Shown piece by piece: positions 18,314-29,629 of a stretch of 64,000 nt of DNA (positions are counted from its first letter, which is position 1; each line of letters begins with the position of its first letter). The notes under the pieces were generated by a model. That model was not told where the DNA came from. It did not search any database and saw only the letters and a program-made list of their open reading frames with translations. The translations under genes were made by a program, and so were the position numbers. Source of the DNA: Microbacterium sp. JZ31 (GTDB lineage Bacteria; Actinomycetota; Actinomycetes; Actinomycetales; Microbacteriaceae); NCBI RefSeq assembly GCF_016805985.1, contig NZ_CP017661.1:2294001-2358000 (forward strand). Reading direction: 5' to 3'.

Positions 18314-19141
18314 CTACGGCCGCGGCGGAGCCGGTGGCACGGGTCCGGCGGGCGGCTCGTCGCCGTCCGGACGCGGTGCGGCGGGAGGGGCCGGCGGCGT
18401 GGCCGGAGGCGGCACGGGCGCGCCCGGGGCGGGCGGCGGGACCGGCGCGCCGGCCGGCGGCTGAGCGGGGTAGGCGGGCTGGCCCGGCTGACCGTACTGC
18501 TCGTGACCCGGCTGAGTGCCGTATCCGGGAGCCTGCCCGTGGCCCGGCTGGCCGTAGCCCGGCTGGCCGTAGCCCTGCTGGCCGTAGCCCGGCTGGCCGT
18601 AGCCCTGCTGGCCGTAGCCGGTCTGGCCGTACCCCGCTGCCGAGGTCCGCTGCGTGGGCACGCCGTCCCACACGGTGTTGTCGCCGATGAAGTTGTTCGA
18701 CGCCCACGACGCGGGCTGGACGTTCGGGTTCCAGGCCGAGCTGCCGAAGCCGGCGACCAGCGCCCAGATCGGCGGGAGGATCCAGAGCACCGTCATTCCC
18801 GGGTTCAGACCGAGCTTGAGGCCGATGCGGTACGCGGCGATGAAGCTGAGAACCGTGAGCGCGAGGCTGAACAGGTAGCCGATGCCGATCCACCCCAGCA
18901 CGATGGTCCCGGCCAGGCCGTACAGCACGAGCCACGGGCTGAGGTCGCCGAGCTTGAAGAAGACCATCATGTTGTAGACCGGCACCCACGCGCGCCACTT
19001 GCCCTGCACGCCTGCCTTCTCGAACACCTTCGACAGTCCGAGCGCCAGCAGCACGTAGCTGATGATGCCGACCAACGAGAAGACCAGCGTCAGGATCGCG
19101 TACACCGCGAGCAGGGCGCTGAGCTCATCTCCACTAGACAT
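18314..19141 (-). CDS. DUF5684-like membrane protein with YGQ-repeat, proline-rich tail
   Basis: 275 residues from the ATG at 19141, which has GGGAGA a few nt upstream; an ATG 12 nt earlier is the alternative. Residues 1-135 hold four membrane helices with KAGVQGKWRAWVPVYNMM between the first two, typical of DUF5684 and signal-peptidase-associated small membrane domains. The C-terminal 130 residues are low complexity: about eight YGQ(P/Q/T)G units, then a Pro/Ala tail with PPAPGAPVPPPA. Function unknown. The tail is probably cytosolic and disordered. The gene stands between yaaA and an aldo/keto reductase, with a strong terminator behind it. Confidence 0.75.
   Translation of the reverse strand: MSSGDELSALLAVYAILTLVFSLVGIISYVLLALGLSKVFEKAGVQGKWRAWVPVYNMMVFFKLGDLSPWLVLYGLAGTIVLGWIGIGYLFSLALTVLSFIAAYRIGLKLGLNPGMTVLWILPPIWALVAGFGSSAWNPNVQPASWASNNFIGDNTVWDGVPTQRTSAAGYGQTGYGQQGYGQPGYGQQGYGQPGYGQPGHGQAPGYGTQPGHEQYGQPGQPAYPAQPPAGAPVPPPAPGAPVPPPATPPAPPAAPRPDGDEPPAGPVPPAPPRP
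18538..18636. repeat. Coding tandem repeat (YGQ units)
   Basis: Direct repeats of 15 bp, paired into 30-bp units, alternating GTAGCCCGGCTGGCC and GTAGCCCTGCTGGCC on the plus strand. They encode the GYGQP/GYGQQ repeats of the DUF5684-like protein and could vary in copy number between strains. Confidence 0.8.
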
Positions 19142-19226
19142 ATTTCTCCCCATCTTCCGCGGCCGAGGGCCGACCGCCGGACCCAGGCTATCGATCCTGA
19201 GCGCTCGCTGAACAGCGCGGCCGCCC

Positions 19227-19985
19227 CTATCCGTCGACGACGAGCTCGGTCTCGCCGTCGCGCGTCGCGCCGCGGATGACGATTCCGACGGCTGCGCCCC
19301 AGACCACGAGGTCGGCGACCGAGCGGAGGTCGGGGCGGTCCAGCGCGAGCCGGCGCGTCAGCAGCCCCTTGGAGCGCTTGTTGAAGTGATTGAGCGCGCG
19401 CACGGCACCGTCCGGACCCTCCGACACGACCCGCACGTACGTGCTCGCCACGGTGTCCGGAATCGGTCCGAGCGCCGCGTACGCCTCCGAGCGCAGGTCG
19501 ATCACGAGCCCCGGCAGCGCGGCGAAGGCCGCGCGCACCGGATCCGCCCACATCCGCTTGAGCGGCGCCACGCCCGGCAGCGATGCGCCGGCGGCGAGCC
19601 GGTACGACGGGATCGGATCGAGCGCGCCGACCGGCCCGAGCGGAGCGGTCTGGATGAGGGCGTGCTCGCCCAGCCAGGCTCGCGCGCCCTCGTCGAGCGA
19701 TCCGGCGTCGAGTGCGTCGAACAGCACGCCCGTGTAGCGGTCGATCGCCGGCATGGTGGGCGCGGAGCGCACGGCGGCGTTCACGGCGATCTCGCCGAAC
19801 TGGCGCGCGGAGAGCTTGAGAACCCGGGCCGCGTGATCCGGATCGGCCGACAGCGCCACCAGGGACGCGACGACGGCCTCGCGCTGCGGTGCGAGCACCG
19901 GCAGCGCGAGGCCGTCGAAATCGAGTGGCGCGTCCGATCCGCCTGCCCGCTTCGTCTCCGAAGGGGGCAGGAGGATCGTGGTCAG
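19227..19985 (-). CDS. yaaA: Peroxide stress protein YaaA family, probable CTG start
   Basis: 252 residues if it begins at the CTG at 19985. YaaA lowers intracellular free iron during peroxide stress in E. coli. The family N-terminus ILLPPSETKRAGG is encoded from 19976 downward and there is no ATG, GTG or TTG in frame before it. The first ordinary start is the GTG at 19898, which would remove this conserved block and about 29 residues. The CTG overlaps the atpC stop as CTGA, the same geometry as the ATGA overlaps seen elsewhere in the window, so CTG is the best candidate start. The C-terminal part has NHFNKRSKG, also family-typical. It is last in the atp operon. Confidence 0.82.
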   Translation of the reverse strand: MTTILLPPSETKRAGGSDAPLDFDGLALPVLAPQREAVVASLVALSADPDHAARVLKLSARQFGEIAVNAAVRSAPTMPAIDRYTGVLFDALDAGSLDEGARAWLGEHALIQTAPLGPVGALDPIPSYRLAAGASLPGVAPLKRMWADPVRAAFAALPGLVIDLRSEAYAALGPIPDTVASTYVRVVSEGPDGAVRALNHFNKRSKGLLTRRLALDRPDLRSVADLVVWGAAVGIVIRGATRDGETELVVDG

Positions 19986-20242
19986 GAGCTCAGCGCCGCG
20001 TTGCCCGCGACGACCGTGAGGCGGTTGTTCTCCATCGACACGAAGCCGTCGCGCGCGTCCGCGATGACCTTGTTGCCCGAGGGCTCGGTGATGCGGACCT
20101 GGCCCTCGGCGAGGATGGCGAGCATGGGCTCGTGACCCTGCATGAAGCCGATCTCACCCTCGATGGTCTTGGCGACCACGAGGCTCGCCTCGCCCGTCCA
20201 GACCTCCTCCTCGGCGGAGACCAGGGTGACCTGCAGACCCAT
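19982..20242 (-). CDS. atpC: ATP synthase F1 epsilon subunit (short form)
   Basis: 86 residues. Central-stalk subunit of the F1Fo complex on the inner face of the membrane. Only the N-terminal beta-barrel domain is present (VTLVSAEEEVWTGEASLVV, GEIGFMQGHEPML); the C-terminal helical hairpin that inhibits ATP hydrolysis in E. coli is missing, as in many actinobacteria. It starts 2 nt after the atpD stop. Its own stop overlaps the presumed CTG start of yaaA. Confidence 0.95.
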   Translation of the reverse strand: MGLQVTLVSAEEEVWTGEASLVVAKTIEGEIGFMQGHEPMLAILAEGQVRITEPSGNKVIADARDGFVSMENNRLTVVAGNAALSS

Positions 20243-20244
20243 GG

Positions 20245-22606
<2,362 letters not shown>

Positions 22607-22627
22607 GATGCGTCGTCTCCGACGGGC

Positions 22628-24271
22628 TTACGCCCGGCGGCCCTTGACGATCTTCTCCTGGTCGACGTCGGCGACATCGGCCGCGCTGTGCTCCTCGTGG
22701 CCCGGCGCACCGAGGTGAACGCCCTTGCCGCCCTGGAACTCGAGCACGAAGGCGTCGATCGCCTTCTCCATCTCGGCGACGGTGTCGTCCTCGAGCTTGC
22801 CGCTGTCGCGCAGCGTGTTGAGGATCGTCGTGTTGCGACGCAGGTGGTCGAGCAGCTCGGCCTCGAAGCGCAGCACGTCCTCGACCTCGATCGTGTCGAG
22901 CTTGCCGTTCGTGCCGGCCCAGATCGAGACGACCTGCTCCTCGGCCGGGTACGGCGAGTACTGCGGCTGCTTCAGCAGCTCGGTCAGGCGCGCACCACGG
23001 GCCAGCTGACGACGCGACGCGGCGTCGAGGTCGGACGCGAACATCGCGAACGCCTCCAGCGAGCGGTACTGGGCGAGCTCGAGCTTCAGCGTGCCGGAGA
23101 CCTTCTTGATGTGCTTCAGCTGCGCGTCACCGCCGACTCGCGAGACCGAGATGCCCACGTCGACCGCGGGACGCTGGTTGGCGTTGAACAGGTCGGACTG
23201 CAGGAAGATCTGGCCGTCCGTGATCGAGATCACGTTGGTCGGGATGTACGCCGAGACGTCGTTCGCCTTGGTCTCGATGATCGGCAGACCCGTCATCGAG
23301 CCGGCGCCGAGCTCGTCCGAGAGCTTCGCGCAGCGCTCGAGCAGACGCGAGTGCAGGTAGAAGACGTCACCGGGGTACGCCTCGCGGCCCGGCGGGCGGC
23401 GCAGCAGCAGCGACACGGCGCGGTACGCCTCGGCCTGCTTCGACAGGTCGTCGAACACGATCAGGACGTGCTTGCCGTCGTACATCCAGTGCTGGCCGAT
23501 GGCCGAGCCGGTGTACGGGGCGAGGTACTTGAAGCCGGCCGGGTCGGACGCGGGGGCCGCGACGATGGTGGTGTACTCCATCGCGCCGGCCTCCTCGAGG
23601 GCGCCCTTCACCGAGGCGATGGTCGAGCCCTTCTGACCGATGGCGACGTAGATGCAGCGCACCTGCTTGGTCGGGTCGCCCGACTCCCAGTTCGACTTCT
23701 GGTTGATGATCGTGTCGATCGCGATCGCGGTCTTGCCGGTCTGGCGGTCGCCGATGATGAGCTGACGCTGACCACGGCCGACCGGGATCATGGCGTCGAT
23801 CGCCTTGATGCCCGTCTGCATCGGCTCGTGCACCGACTTGCGCATCATGACGCCGGGAGCCTGCAGCTCGAGGGCGCGGCGGCCCTCGATGCCGGTGATC
23901 TCGCCGAGACCGTCGATCGGGTTGCCGAGCGGGTCGATCACGCGGCCGAGGTAGCCCTCGCCCACGGGGACCGAGAGCACCTCGCCCGTGCGGGTGACCT
24001 GCTGGCCCTCCTCGATGCCGGCGAACTCGCCGAGCACGACGACGCCGATCTCGTGCTCGTCGAGGTTCTGGGCGAGGCCCAGCGTGCCGTCGGCGAAGCG
24101 GACGAGCTCGTTGGCCATGACGCCCGGCAGGCCCTCGACGTGGGCGATGCCGTCTGCCGCGTCGATGACGGTGCCGACCTCGGTCGCCGCATCGCCGGTG
24201 GGCTCATAGGCGGCGACGAAGTCCTTCAGCGCGTCACGGATGACGTCGGGGCTGATCGTGATGTCTGCCAT
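22628..24271 (-). CDS. atpA: ATP synthase F1 alpha subunit
   Basis: 547 residues. Regulatory nucleotide-binding subunit of the F1 hexamer. P-loop GDRQTGKTA (about 170-178), the alpha signature [14 protein letters not shown] and the conserved block [15 protein letters not shown] are present. The C-terminus extends about 35 residues beyond the E. coli protein ([19 protein letters not shown]); actinobacterial alpha subunits often carry such a tail, which in mycobacteria helps suppress ATP hydrolysis. It follows atpH after 82 nt. Confidence 0.97.
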   Translation of the reverse strand: MADITISPDVIRDALKDFVAAYEPTGDAATEVGTVIDAADGIAHVEGLPGVMANELVRFADGTLGLAQNLDEHEIGVVVLGEFAGIEEGQQVTRTGEVLSVPVGEGYLGRVIDPLGNPIDGLGEITGIEGRRALELQAPGVMMRKSVHEPMQTGIKAIDAMIPVGRGQRQLIIGDRQTGKTAIAIDTIINQKSNWESGDPTKQVRCIYVAIGQKGSTIASVKGALEEAGAMEYTTIVAAPASDPAGFKYLAPYTGSAIGQHWMYDGKHVLIVFDDLSKQAEAYRAVSLLLRRPPGREAYPGDVFYLHSRLLERCAKLSDELGAGSMTGLPIIETKANDVSAYIPTNVISITDGQIFLQSDLFNANQRPAVDVGISVSRVGGDAQLKHIKKVSGTLKLELAQYRSLEAFAMFASDLDAASRRQLARGARLTELLKQPQYSPYPAEEQVVSIWAGTNGKLDTIEVEDVLRFEAELLDHLRRNTTILNTLRDSGKLEDDTVAEMEKAIDAFVLEFQGGKGVHLGAPGHEEHSAADVADVDQEKIVKGRRA

Positions 24272-24353
24272 TGTCTTCCTTCATGTTGTGGGATCTTCGA
24301 TCCCCAAGTGAGTCCGCACGTCCGAATGGGCAACGGGCGGCAAAGTTGTGAGG

Positions 24354-25136
24354 TCAGCCCGCGAGCTTCTGGCGCACGTCCGCGAGGCGCGAGGCGATGC
24401 TGCCGTCGATGACGTCGTCCGCGATCTGCACGCGCACGCCGCCGACGACCGAGGGGTCGACGACCGGGCTGATCGTCACCTCGCCGCCGTAGGTGCGCGA
24501 GAGCGCGGTGGCCAGACGCGCGGTCTGGTCAGCGGTGAGCGGGGCGGCCGTCGTGACCGTGGCCACCGTGCGGCCGCGCTGGGCGGCGACGATGCGGATG
24601 GCACGGGCGAGGATGCCGCGGACGCGGCGCCCGCGCGGCTCCTGCACCAGCGACGACACGACGAGCGTCGTGGCCTCGCTCGTGCGGCCGCCGAGCAGCG
24701 TCTGCATGAGTGCGCCCTTCGCCCGGCCGTCGCCGAGGCGGCTGCCGAGCGCGAGCTCGAGCTCGGGGTTCTCCGCGACGATGCGGGAGACGCGGAACAG
24801 CTCCCCCTCGAGGTCGCCCGAGTCGGCCTTGGCGGCCGAGCGGATGGCGAGCTCCTCGATGCCGTCGACGAGCTCGTCCTGCGACGACCACCGCTGCGCG
24901 GCGGCCGTCGTCAGGAGCGACTGCGTGGTCGGCGAGAGGCTGCCGAACACCCGGGTGACGAGCGCGCTGCGGGCCTCGGGCGCCGCAGCCGGGTCGGCCA
25001 GCGCGCCGCTCAGCGCCGGCGAGCCGGCGACGGCACGGGCGGCGGCGAAGAGCTCGCGAGCCGTGTCGAGGTCGACCGTCGCCGCGCCGAGCGCCGAGAC
25101 GCTCGCCGCGAGGGCCTGAGTGGTCGCGCTGCCCAT
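24354..25136 (-). CDS. atpH: ATP synthase F1 delta subunit
   Basis: 260 residues, longer than the E. coli delta of 177. Connects the peripheral stalk to the top of F1. The C-terminal half carries the recognisable OSCP/delta part (VTTAAPLTADQTARLATAL, DPSVVGGVRVQIADDVIDGS). The N-terminal half is Ala-rich and helical. In mycobacteria delta is fused to a second b-like domain; that fusion is not seen here. Its ATG overlaps the atpF stop by one base (TGATG). Confidence 0.95.
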   Translation of the reverse strand: MGSATTQALAASVSALGAATVDLDTARELFAAARAVAGSPALSGALADPAAAPEARSALVTRVFGSLSPTTQSLLTTAAAQRWSSQDELVDGIEELAIRSAAKADSGDLEGELFRVSRIVAENPELELALGSRLGDGRAKGALMQTLLGGRTSEATTLVVSSLVQEPRGRRVRGILARAIRIVAAQRGRTVATVTTAAPLTADQTARLATALSRTYGGEVTISPVVDPSVVGGVRVQIADDVIDGSIASRLADVRQKLAG

Positions 25137-25693
25137 CAGTTGGTCGCCTTCTCGGAGGCCTCGAGGTCGGCCAGGAAGCGGTCGACGACAGCCGCCGCCT
25201 TCTGGTCGTCGCTCAGCGTCTCGCCGATGACGTTGCCGGCCAGGTCGATCGCGAGCGTGCCGACCTCGCTGCGCAGCGTGACGAGAGCGGCCTGGCGCTC
25301 GGCCTCGATCTGCGTGTGCGCGGTCGACGTGATGCGCTCGGCCTCGGTGCTCGCGTTGGCCTTGGCCTCGGCGACGATGCGCTTGCCGTCCTCACGGGCG
25401 GCCTCACGGATGTCACCGGCCTCCTTGCGGGCGTCGGCGAGCTGCTTCGTGTACTCCTCGAGCGCGGCCTCGGCCTGACGCTGCGCCTCATCGGCCTTGG
25501 CGATGTTGCCCTCGATCGCGGCGGACCGCGCGTCGAGCATGGCGGTCAGGCGCGGCAGAGCGACCTTCCACACCACGAACAGGATGACGAGGAAGCAGAC
25601 GAGCGACCAGATGATGTCGTAGACCGCCGGCACCAGCGGATTCGGAGTCTCGTGGGACTCCTCCGCGGCAAGCGTGACAAGAGCGTTCAGCAT
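25136..25693 (-). CDS. atpF: ATP synthase Fo b subunit
   Basis: 185 residues. Peripheral-stalk subunit with one N-terminal membrane helix (about 25-50, YDIIWSLVCFLVILFVVW) and a long charged Ala/Glu/Lys-rich coiled coil to residue about 150, typical of b. Stops with TGA overlapping the atpH start; begins 30 nt after atpE. Confidence 0.96.
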   Translation of the reverse strand: MLNALVTLAAEESHETPNPLVPAVYDIIWSLVCFLVILFVVWKVALPRLTAMLDARSAAIEGNIAKADEAQRQAEAALEEYTKQLADARKEAGDIREAAREDGKRIVAEAKANASTEAERITSTAHTQIEAERQAALVTLRSEVGTLAIDLAGNVIGETLSDDQKAAAVVDRFLADLEASEKATN

Positions 25694-25723
25694 CCTGTCT
25701 CCTTACGTGTCAGCAGCAGTGGA

Positions 25724-26822
<1,099 letters not shown>

Positions 26823-26936
26823 CGTGTGGCTCCGGCTTCATAGCTCCGGCATGAGGACCGGGAGGGGCAGGAAGTCGTCATCTGCCGTCCCGATGTCACC
26901 ATCGGCATCCGCGGGGGAATCGGCAGGAACTCGCTC

Positions 26937-26942
26937 AGCCTA
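26937..26942 (-). promoter_or_regulatory. Possible -10 box of the atp operon
   Basis: TAGGCT on the minus strand in the 160-nt gap before atpB; it matches the -10 seen at several other genes here. The transcript would carry about a 110-nt leader, in which CCGATG-GTGA-CATCGG can form a small hairpin. No -35 is clear. Read-through from the upstream AtpI-like gene is also possible. Confidence 0.3.
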
Positions 26943-26982
26943 TCAAAGTTTCGGGCGCTTCTACGCCGCGTCGAAAACCTGC

Positions 26983-27465
26983 TCAGCGGGTCTCGCCGTC
27001 GTCGCCGGGAGCGTCCTCCCCTGGCAGCTTCACATCGACGTACGGGGCGCGCGAGCGGAACATCGCGATGCCGTCGATCGCGAGCGAGGCGACGACGCTC
27101 ACGACGAGCGCGACGAAGAAGACACCGGGCACGATCCAGGGCTGCCCGCGCAGGATCAGCAGCGCGACGATGAACAGCACGAGCTTGAGGAGCCAGCCGC
27201 CGAGCACGATGCCGAAGAAGATCGGCACGTAGAGCTGATCGCCGAACCAGCGGTTGGCGACGAGGATGCTGACCGCGGTCAGCAGCATGAACACGGCCGC
27301 GATGGCGGCACCGGCGAGGGCGCTGAACATGCCGTCGGTGCCCGCCATGGCGTAGCCGATGGCGCCGCCGACCACCGCGATCACGACCGTGGCGACGGCA
27401 CCCCAGACGAGCGCGGTGCGCAGCACCGGTGTGCTGGAGATGGACGCGGGCTGCGGGGTGGTCAT
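26983..27465 (-). CDS. AtpI-like small membrane protein upstream of the ATP synthase operon
   Basis: 160 residues, four membrane helices (about 14-36, 44-70, 80-105, 110-135) and an acidic, disordered tail (GEDAPGDDGETR). Position directly ahead of atpB and topology match the AtpI/Uncharacterised i-subunit genes that aid c-ring assembly or Mg2+ uptake in other bacteria, but sequence similarity to AtpI cannot be shown by eye. Its ATG overlaps the upstream wecA-like stop by one base, TGATG, so the two are translationally coupled. Confidence 0.75.
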   Translation of the reverse strand: MTTPQPASISSTPVLRTALVWGAVATVVIAVVGGAIGYAMAGTDGMFSALAGAAIAAVFMLLTAVSILVANRWFGDQLYVPIFFGIVLGGWLLKLVLFIVALLILRGQPWIVPGVFFVALVVSVVASLAIDGIAMFRSRAPYVDVKLPGEDAPGDDGETR

Positions 27466-28643
27466 CAGGCCTCCTGGGCGGCGTGGGTCGGTGCGGCGGG
27501 CGGTTCGGCGGAGTCGGCGATCGGGCGGCGTGTGGGCAGGAGGGTCAGGACGAGGCACGCGGCGACGCCCAGGACCCCGAACACGACGCCGATCCAGTAC
27601 TCCCCCGGCCAGTTCTCGCGCGAGGCGAGGTACATCAGCAGGACCGCGAGCGAGATCACGGCCGTCCACGCGTAGAAGATCAGCACGGCGTCGCGGTCGC
27701 TGTGGCCGAGGTCGAGCATGCGGTGGTGGAGGTGCTTGCGGTCGGGCGAGAACGGCGACCTGCCGGCGCGCGTGCGCCGCAGCACGGCGAGGCCGAAGTC
27801 GGCCAGCGGCAGCAGCACGACGACGAGCGGCAGCAGGGTGGGCAGGAACGCGCCGAACAGCTGCGAGCGCCCGATGCCGTCCTGCGGGTCGAGCGCGGAG
27901 GGCGGGATCTGACTCGTGACGACGATCGTCGAGGTCGCCATCAGCAGCCCCAGCAGGAGCGCGCCGGAGTCGCCCATGAACAGCTTGGCGGGCTTCCAGT
28001 TGAGCACGAGGAACCCCGCGCAGGCGCCGATCATGGCGGCGGCGAGGAACGTCGCGAGGCTCGAGTTCGTCGTCTGGGTGTCCCGCGTGAGGATGTACGT
28101 GTAGACGAAGAAGACGCCGTTCGCGATCAGGCAGACGCCCGCGACGAGGCCGTCCAGACCGTCGATGAAGTTCACCGCGTTCATCACGACGACGATCGAG
28201 AACATCGTCAGGACGATGCTCACCCAGCTGGAGAAGATCGTCATGCCGCCGATCGGCACGGCGTAGATCTGCAGCCCGCCGCCGACGGCGATCACGCCCG
28301 CGGCGAGGAACTGCGCGCCGAGCTTGATCGTCCAGTCGAGGTCCCACAGGTCGTCCGCGACGCCCACGACCACGATCAGCAGGGAGGCGGCCAGGATCGC
28401 CCACACGGCGCGCGAATCGACCCAGAAGATCTGGAAGAACGGATTCGACGCGGACACCAGCACGACCGTGACGATCGCGAGGAAGATCGCGATGCCGCCG
28501 AGCCTCGGTGTCGGGGTCTTGTGCACGTCGCGCTCGCGGATGCCGGGGTACAGCTTGTAGCGCATGCTCAGGCGCCACACCGCCCAGGCGAGCGCCGTCG
28601 TGAGCGCCGCCGTGAGCAGGATCGTGAAGAGGTACTGCCTCAC
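27465..28643 (-). CDS. wecA: UDP-GlcNAc:undecaprenyl-phosphate GlcNAc-1-phosphate transferase-like protein
   Basis: 392 residues from a GTG at 28643. Polytopic membrane enzyme of the MraY/WecA family, loading a sugar-1-phosphate on undecaprenyl phosphate as the first step of glycan assembly. About eleven helices. Family motifs: DDLWDLDW on a cytosolic loop, NAVNFIDGLDGLVAG, KLFMGDSGALLLG, and the C-terminal HHRMLDLGHS with the histidines typical of WecA rather than MraY. The GTG overlaps the sua5 stop by 4 nt (GTGA). The place between sua5 and atp genes is the usual actinobacterial one, so this is probably a general cell-wall-glycan gene (arabinogalactan-like or teichoic linker) independent of the EPS locus. 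Confidence 0.9.
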   Translation of the reverse strand: MRQYLFTILLTAALTTALAWAVWRLSMRYKLYPGIRERDVHKTPTPRLGGIAIFLAIVTVVLVSASNPFFQIFWVDSRAVWAILAASLLIVVVGVADDLWDLDWTIKLGAQFLAAGVIAVGGGLQIYAVPIGGMTIFSSWVSIVLTMFSIVVVMNAVNFIDGLDGLVAGVCLIANGVFFVYTYILTRDTQTTNSSLATFLAAAMIGACAGFLVLNWKPAKLFMGDSGALLLGLLMATSTIVVTSQIPPSALDPQDGIGRSQLFGAFLPTLLPLVVVLLPLADFGLAVLRRTRAGRSPFSPDRKHLHHRMLDLGHSDRDAVLIFYAWTAVISLAVLLMYLASRENWPGEYWIGVVFGVLGVAACLVLTLLPTRRPIADSAEPPAAPTHAAQEA

Positions 28644-29380
28644 GCGGGCTCTTCGTCGGGCGCCGTCGGCGCGGACTCGTGCGCCGCGGGCGCGGGGCCG
28701 TCGTCGTCCGAGGGCTCGAGCAGGTCGCCCAGCACCTCGCGCAGCTCGTCGCGCGACACGGCGCCGTCGCGCAGGACGCGCACGCGGGGCTCGTCGTCCC
28801 GCGGGCCGACGAGCGCGGTCGCGTCGACGATCGTGGAGGCGACGCCCGTCCGCGAGGGACCGTCGTCGAGGTACACCGCGACGCTGTCTCCGAGCATGTC
28901 GCGCGCGCCGTCGCCCGTCACGGCCGCGGGCTGCCCCGTGAGGTTCGCGCTCGACACGGCGAGCGGGCCGGTCTCGGTCAGCAGCTCGAGGGCGATCCGG
29001 TGATCCGGCATCCGCACGGCGACCGTGCCCTTCGTCTCGCCGAGGTCCCACGACAGCGACGGCTGCGCCGGGAGGACGATCGTCAGCCCGCCCGGCCAGA
29101 AGCGCTCGACGAGGCGCTCGACCGGCTCGGGCATCTCCTCGACGAGCGCGCGCATGGCGTCGACGCCCGACACCAGCACGGGCGGCGGCTGCTGCCGGCC
29201 GCGGCCCTTCGCATCCAGCAGCCGCTGCACGGCCTGCGCGTCGAAGGCGTCGGCCGCGACGCCGTAGACGGTGTCCGTCGGCATCACGATGAGGTGGCCG
29301 CGCGCGATCGCCTGGCGCGCCTGACGCATGCCGGAGAGCAGCTCGGCCCCGTCGCTGCAGTCGAAGAGGGGGGAGGACAT
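28640..29380 (-). CDS. sua5: L-threonylcarbamoyladenylate synthase (Sua5/YrdC)
   Basis: 246 residues from the ATG at 29380. Makes threonylcarbamoyl-AMP from threonine, bicarbonate and ATP for the t6A37 modification of ANN-decoding tRNAs. Conserved: PTDTVYGVAADAFD (about 34-47), the KGRGRQQPPPVLV basic motif, PGGLTIVLP, TVAVRMPDH and SSANLTGQPA. The acidic, Ala-rich C-terminus of about 30 residues is not a full SUA5 domain. It has a -10 box 7 nt ahead of the ATG. It is followed in operon by the wecA-like and atp genes. Confidence 0.94.
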   Translation of the reverse strand: MSSPLFDCSDGAELLSGMRQARQAIARGHLIVMPTDTVYGVAADAFDAQAVQRLLDAKGRGRQQPPPVLVSGVDAMRALVEEMPEPVERLVERFWPGGLTIVLPAQPSLSWDLGETKGTVAVRMPDHRIALELLTETGPLAVSSANLTGQPAAVTGDGARDMLGDSVAVYLDDGPSRTGVASTIVDATALVGPRDDEPRVRVLRDGAVSRDELREVLGDLLEPSDDDGPAPAAHESAPTAPDEEPA

Positions 29381-29387
29381 CGGCACG

Positions 29388-29393
29388 ATTCTA
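29388..29393 (-). promoter_or_regulatory. -10 box TAGAAT, probable leaderless sua5 transcript
   Basis: On the minus strand TAGAAT ends 7 nt before the ATG at 29380; this is the best -10 match among the leaderless candidates of the window. Confidence 0.55.
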
Positions 29394-29459
29394 TTTGCAT
29401 CGCCTGTCTGCTTCCCTCCGCGGGTTCCCGGCCGTCCTCGCCGCACGCTCTCCCGCCGT

Positions 29460-29487
29460 CCGGACAGCGGCGGACGCCGCTGTCCGG
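29460..29487. repeat. Perfect 28-bp palindrome in the sua5/EPS divergent region
   Basis: 13-bp arms CCGGACAGCGGCG / CGCCGCTGTCCGG separated by GA. A second small palindrome GCGTG-TAT-CACGC follows at once. It lies between two divergent start points, where a terminator is not expected, so it may be an operator, or an RNA hairpin in the leader of the 29630 gene. Confidence 0.7.
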
Positions 29488-29629
29488 CGTGTATCACGCG
29501 GATGAGGCTCCACTCCTCTGCGTCAGCGCAACACGTCCGTCACGGATGCGCGGGCCCTGCACCGGCGGGGAGGCGATCCGTTCCCGGTGGCGGACGACCC
29601 GACCAAGAACAGGACCTGAGGATCGCCCG

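Noticed and set aside
13074..18464. 1796-codon open frame on the plus strand opposite the EccC-like, PP2C and reductase genes
   Set aside because: It is antisense to three well-supported genes, Arg/His/Gly-rich without domains, and typical of GC-rich shadow frames.
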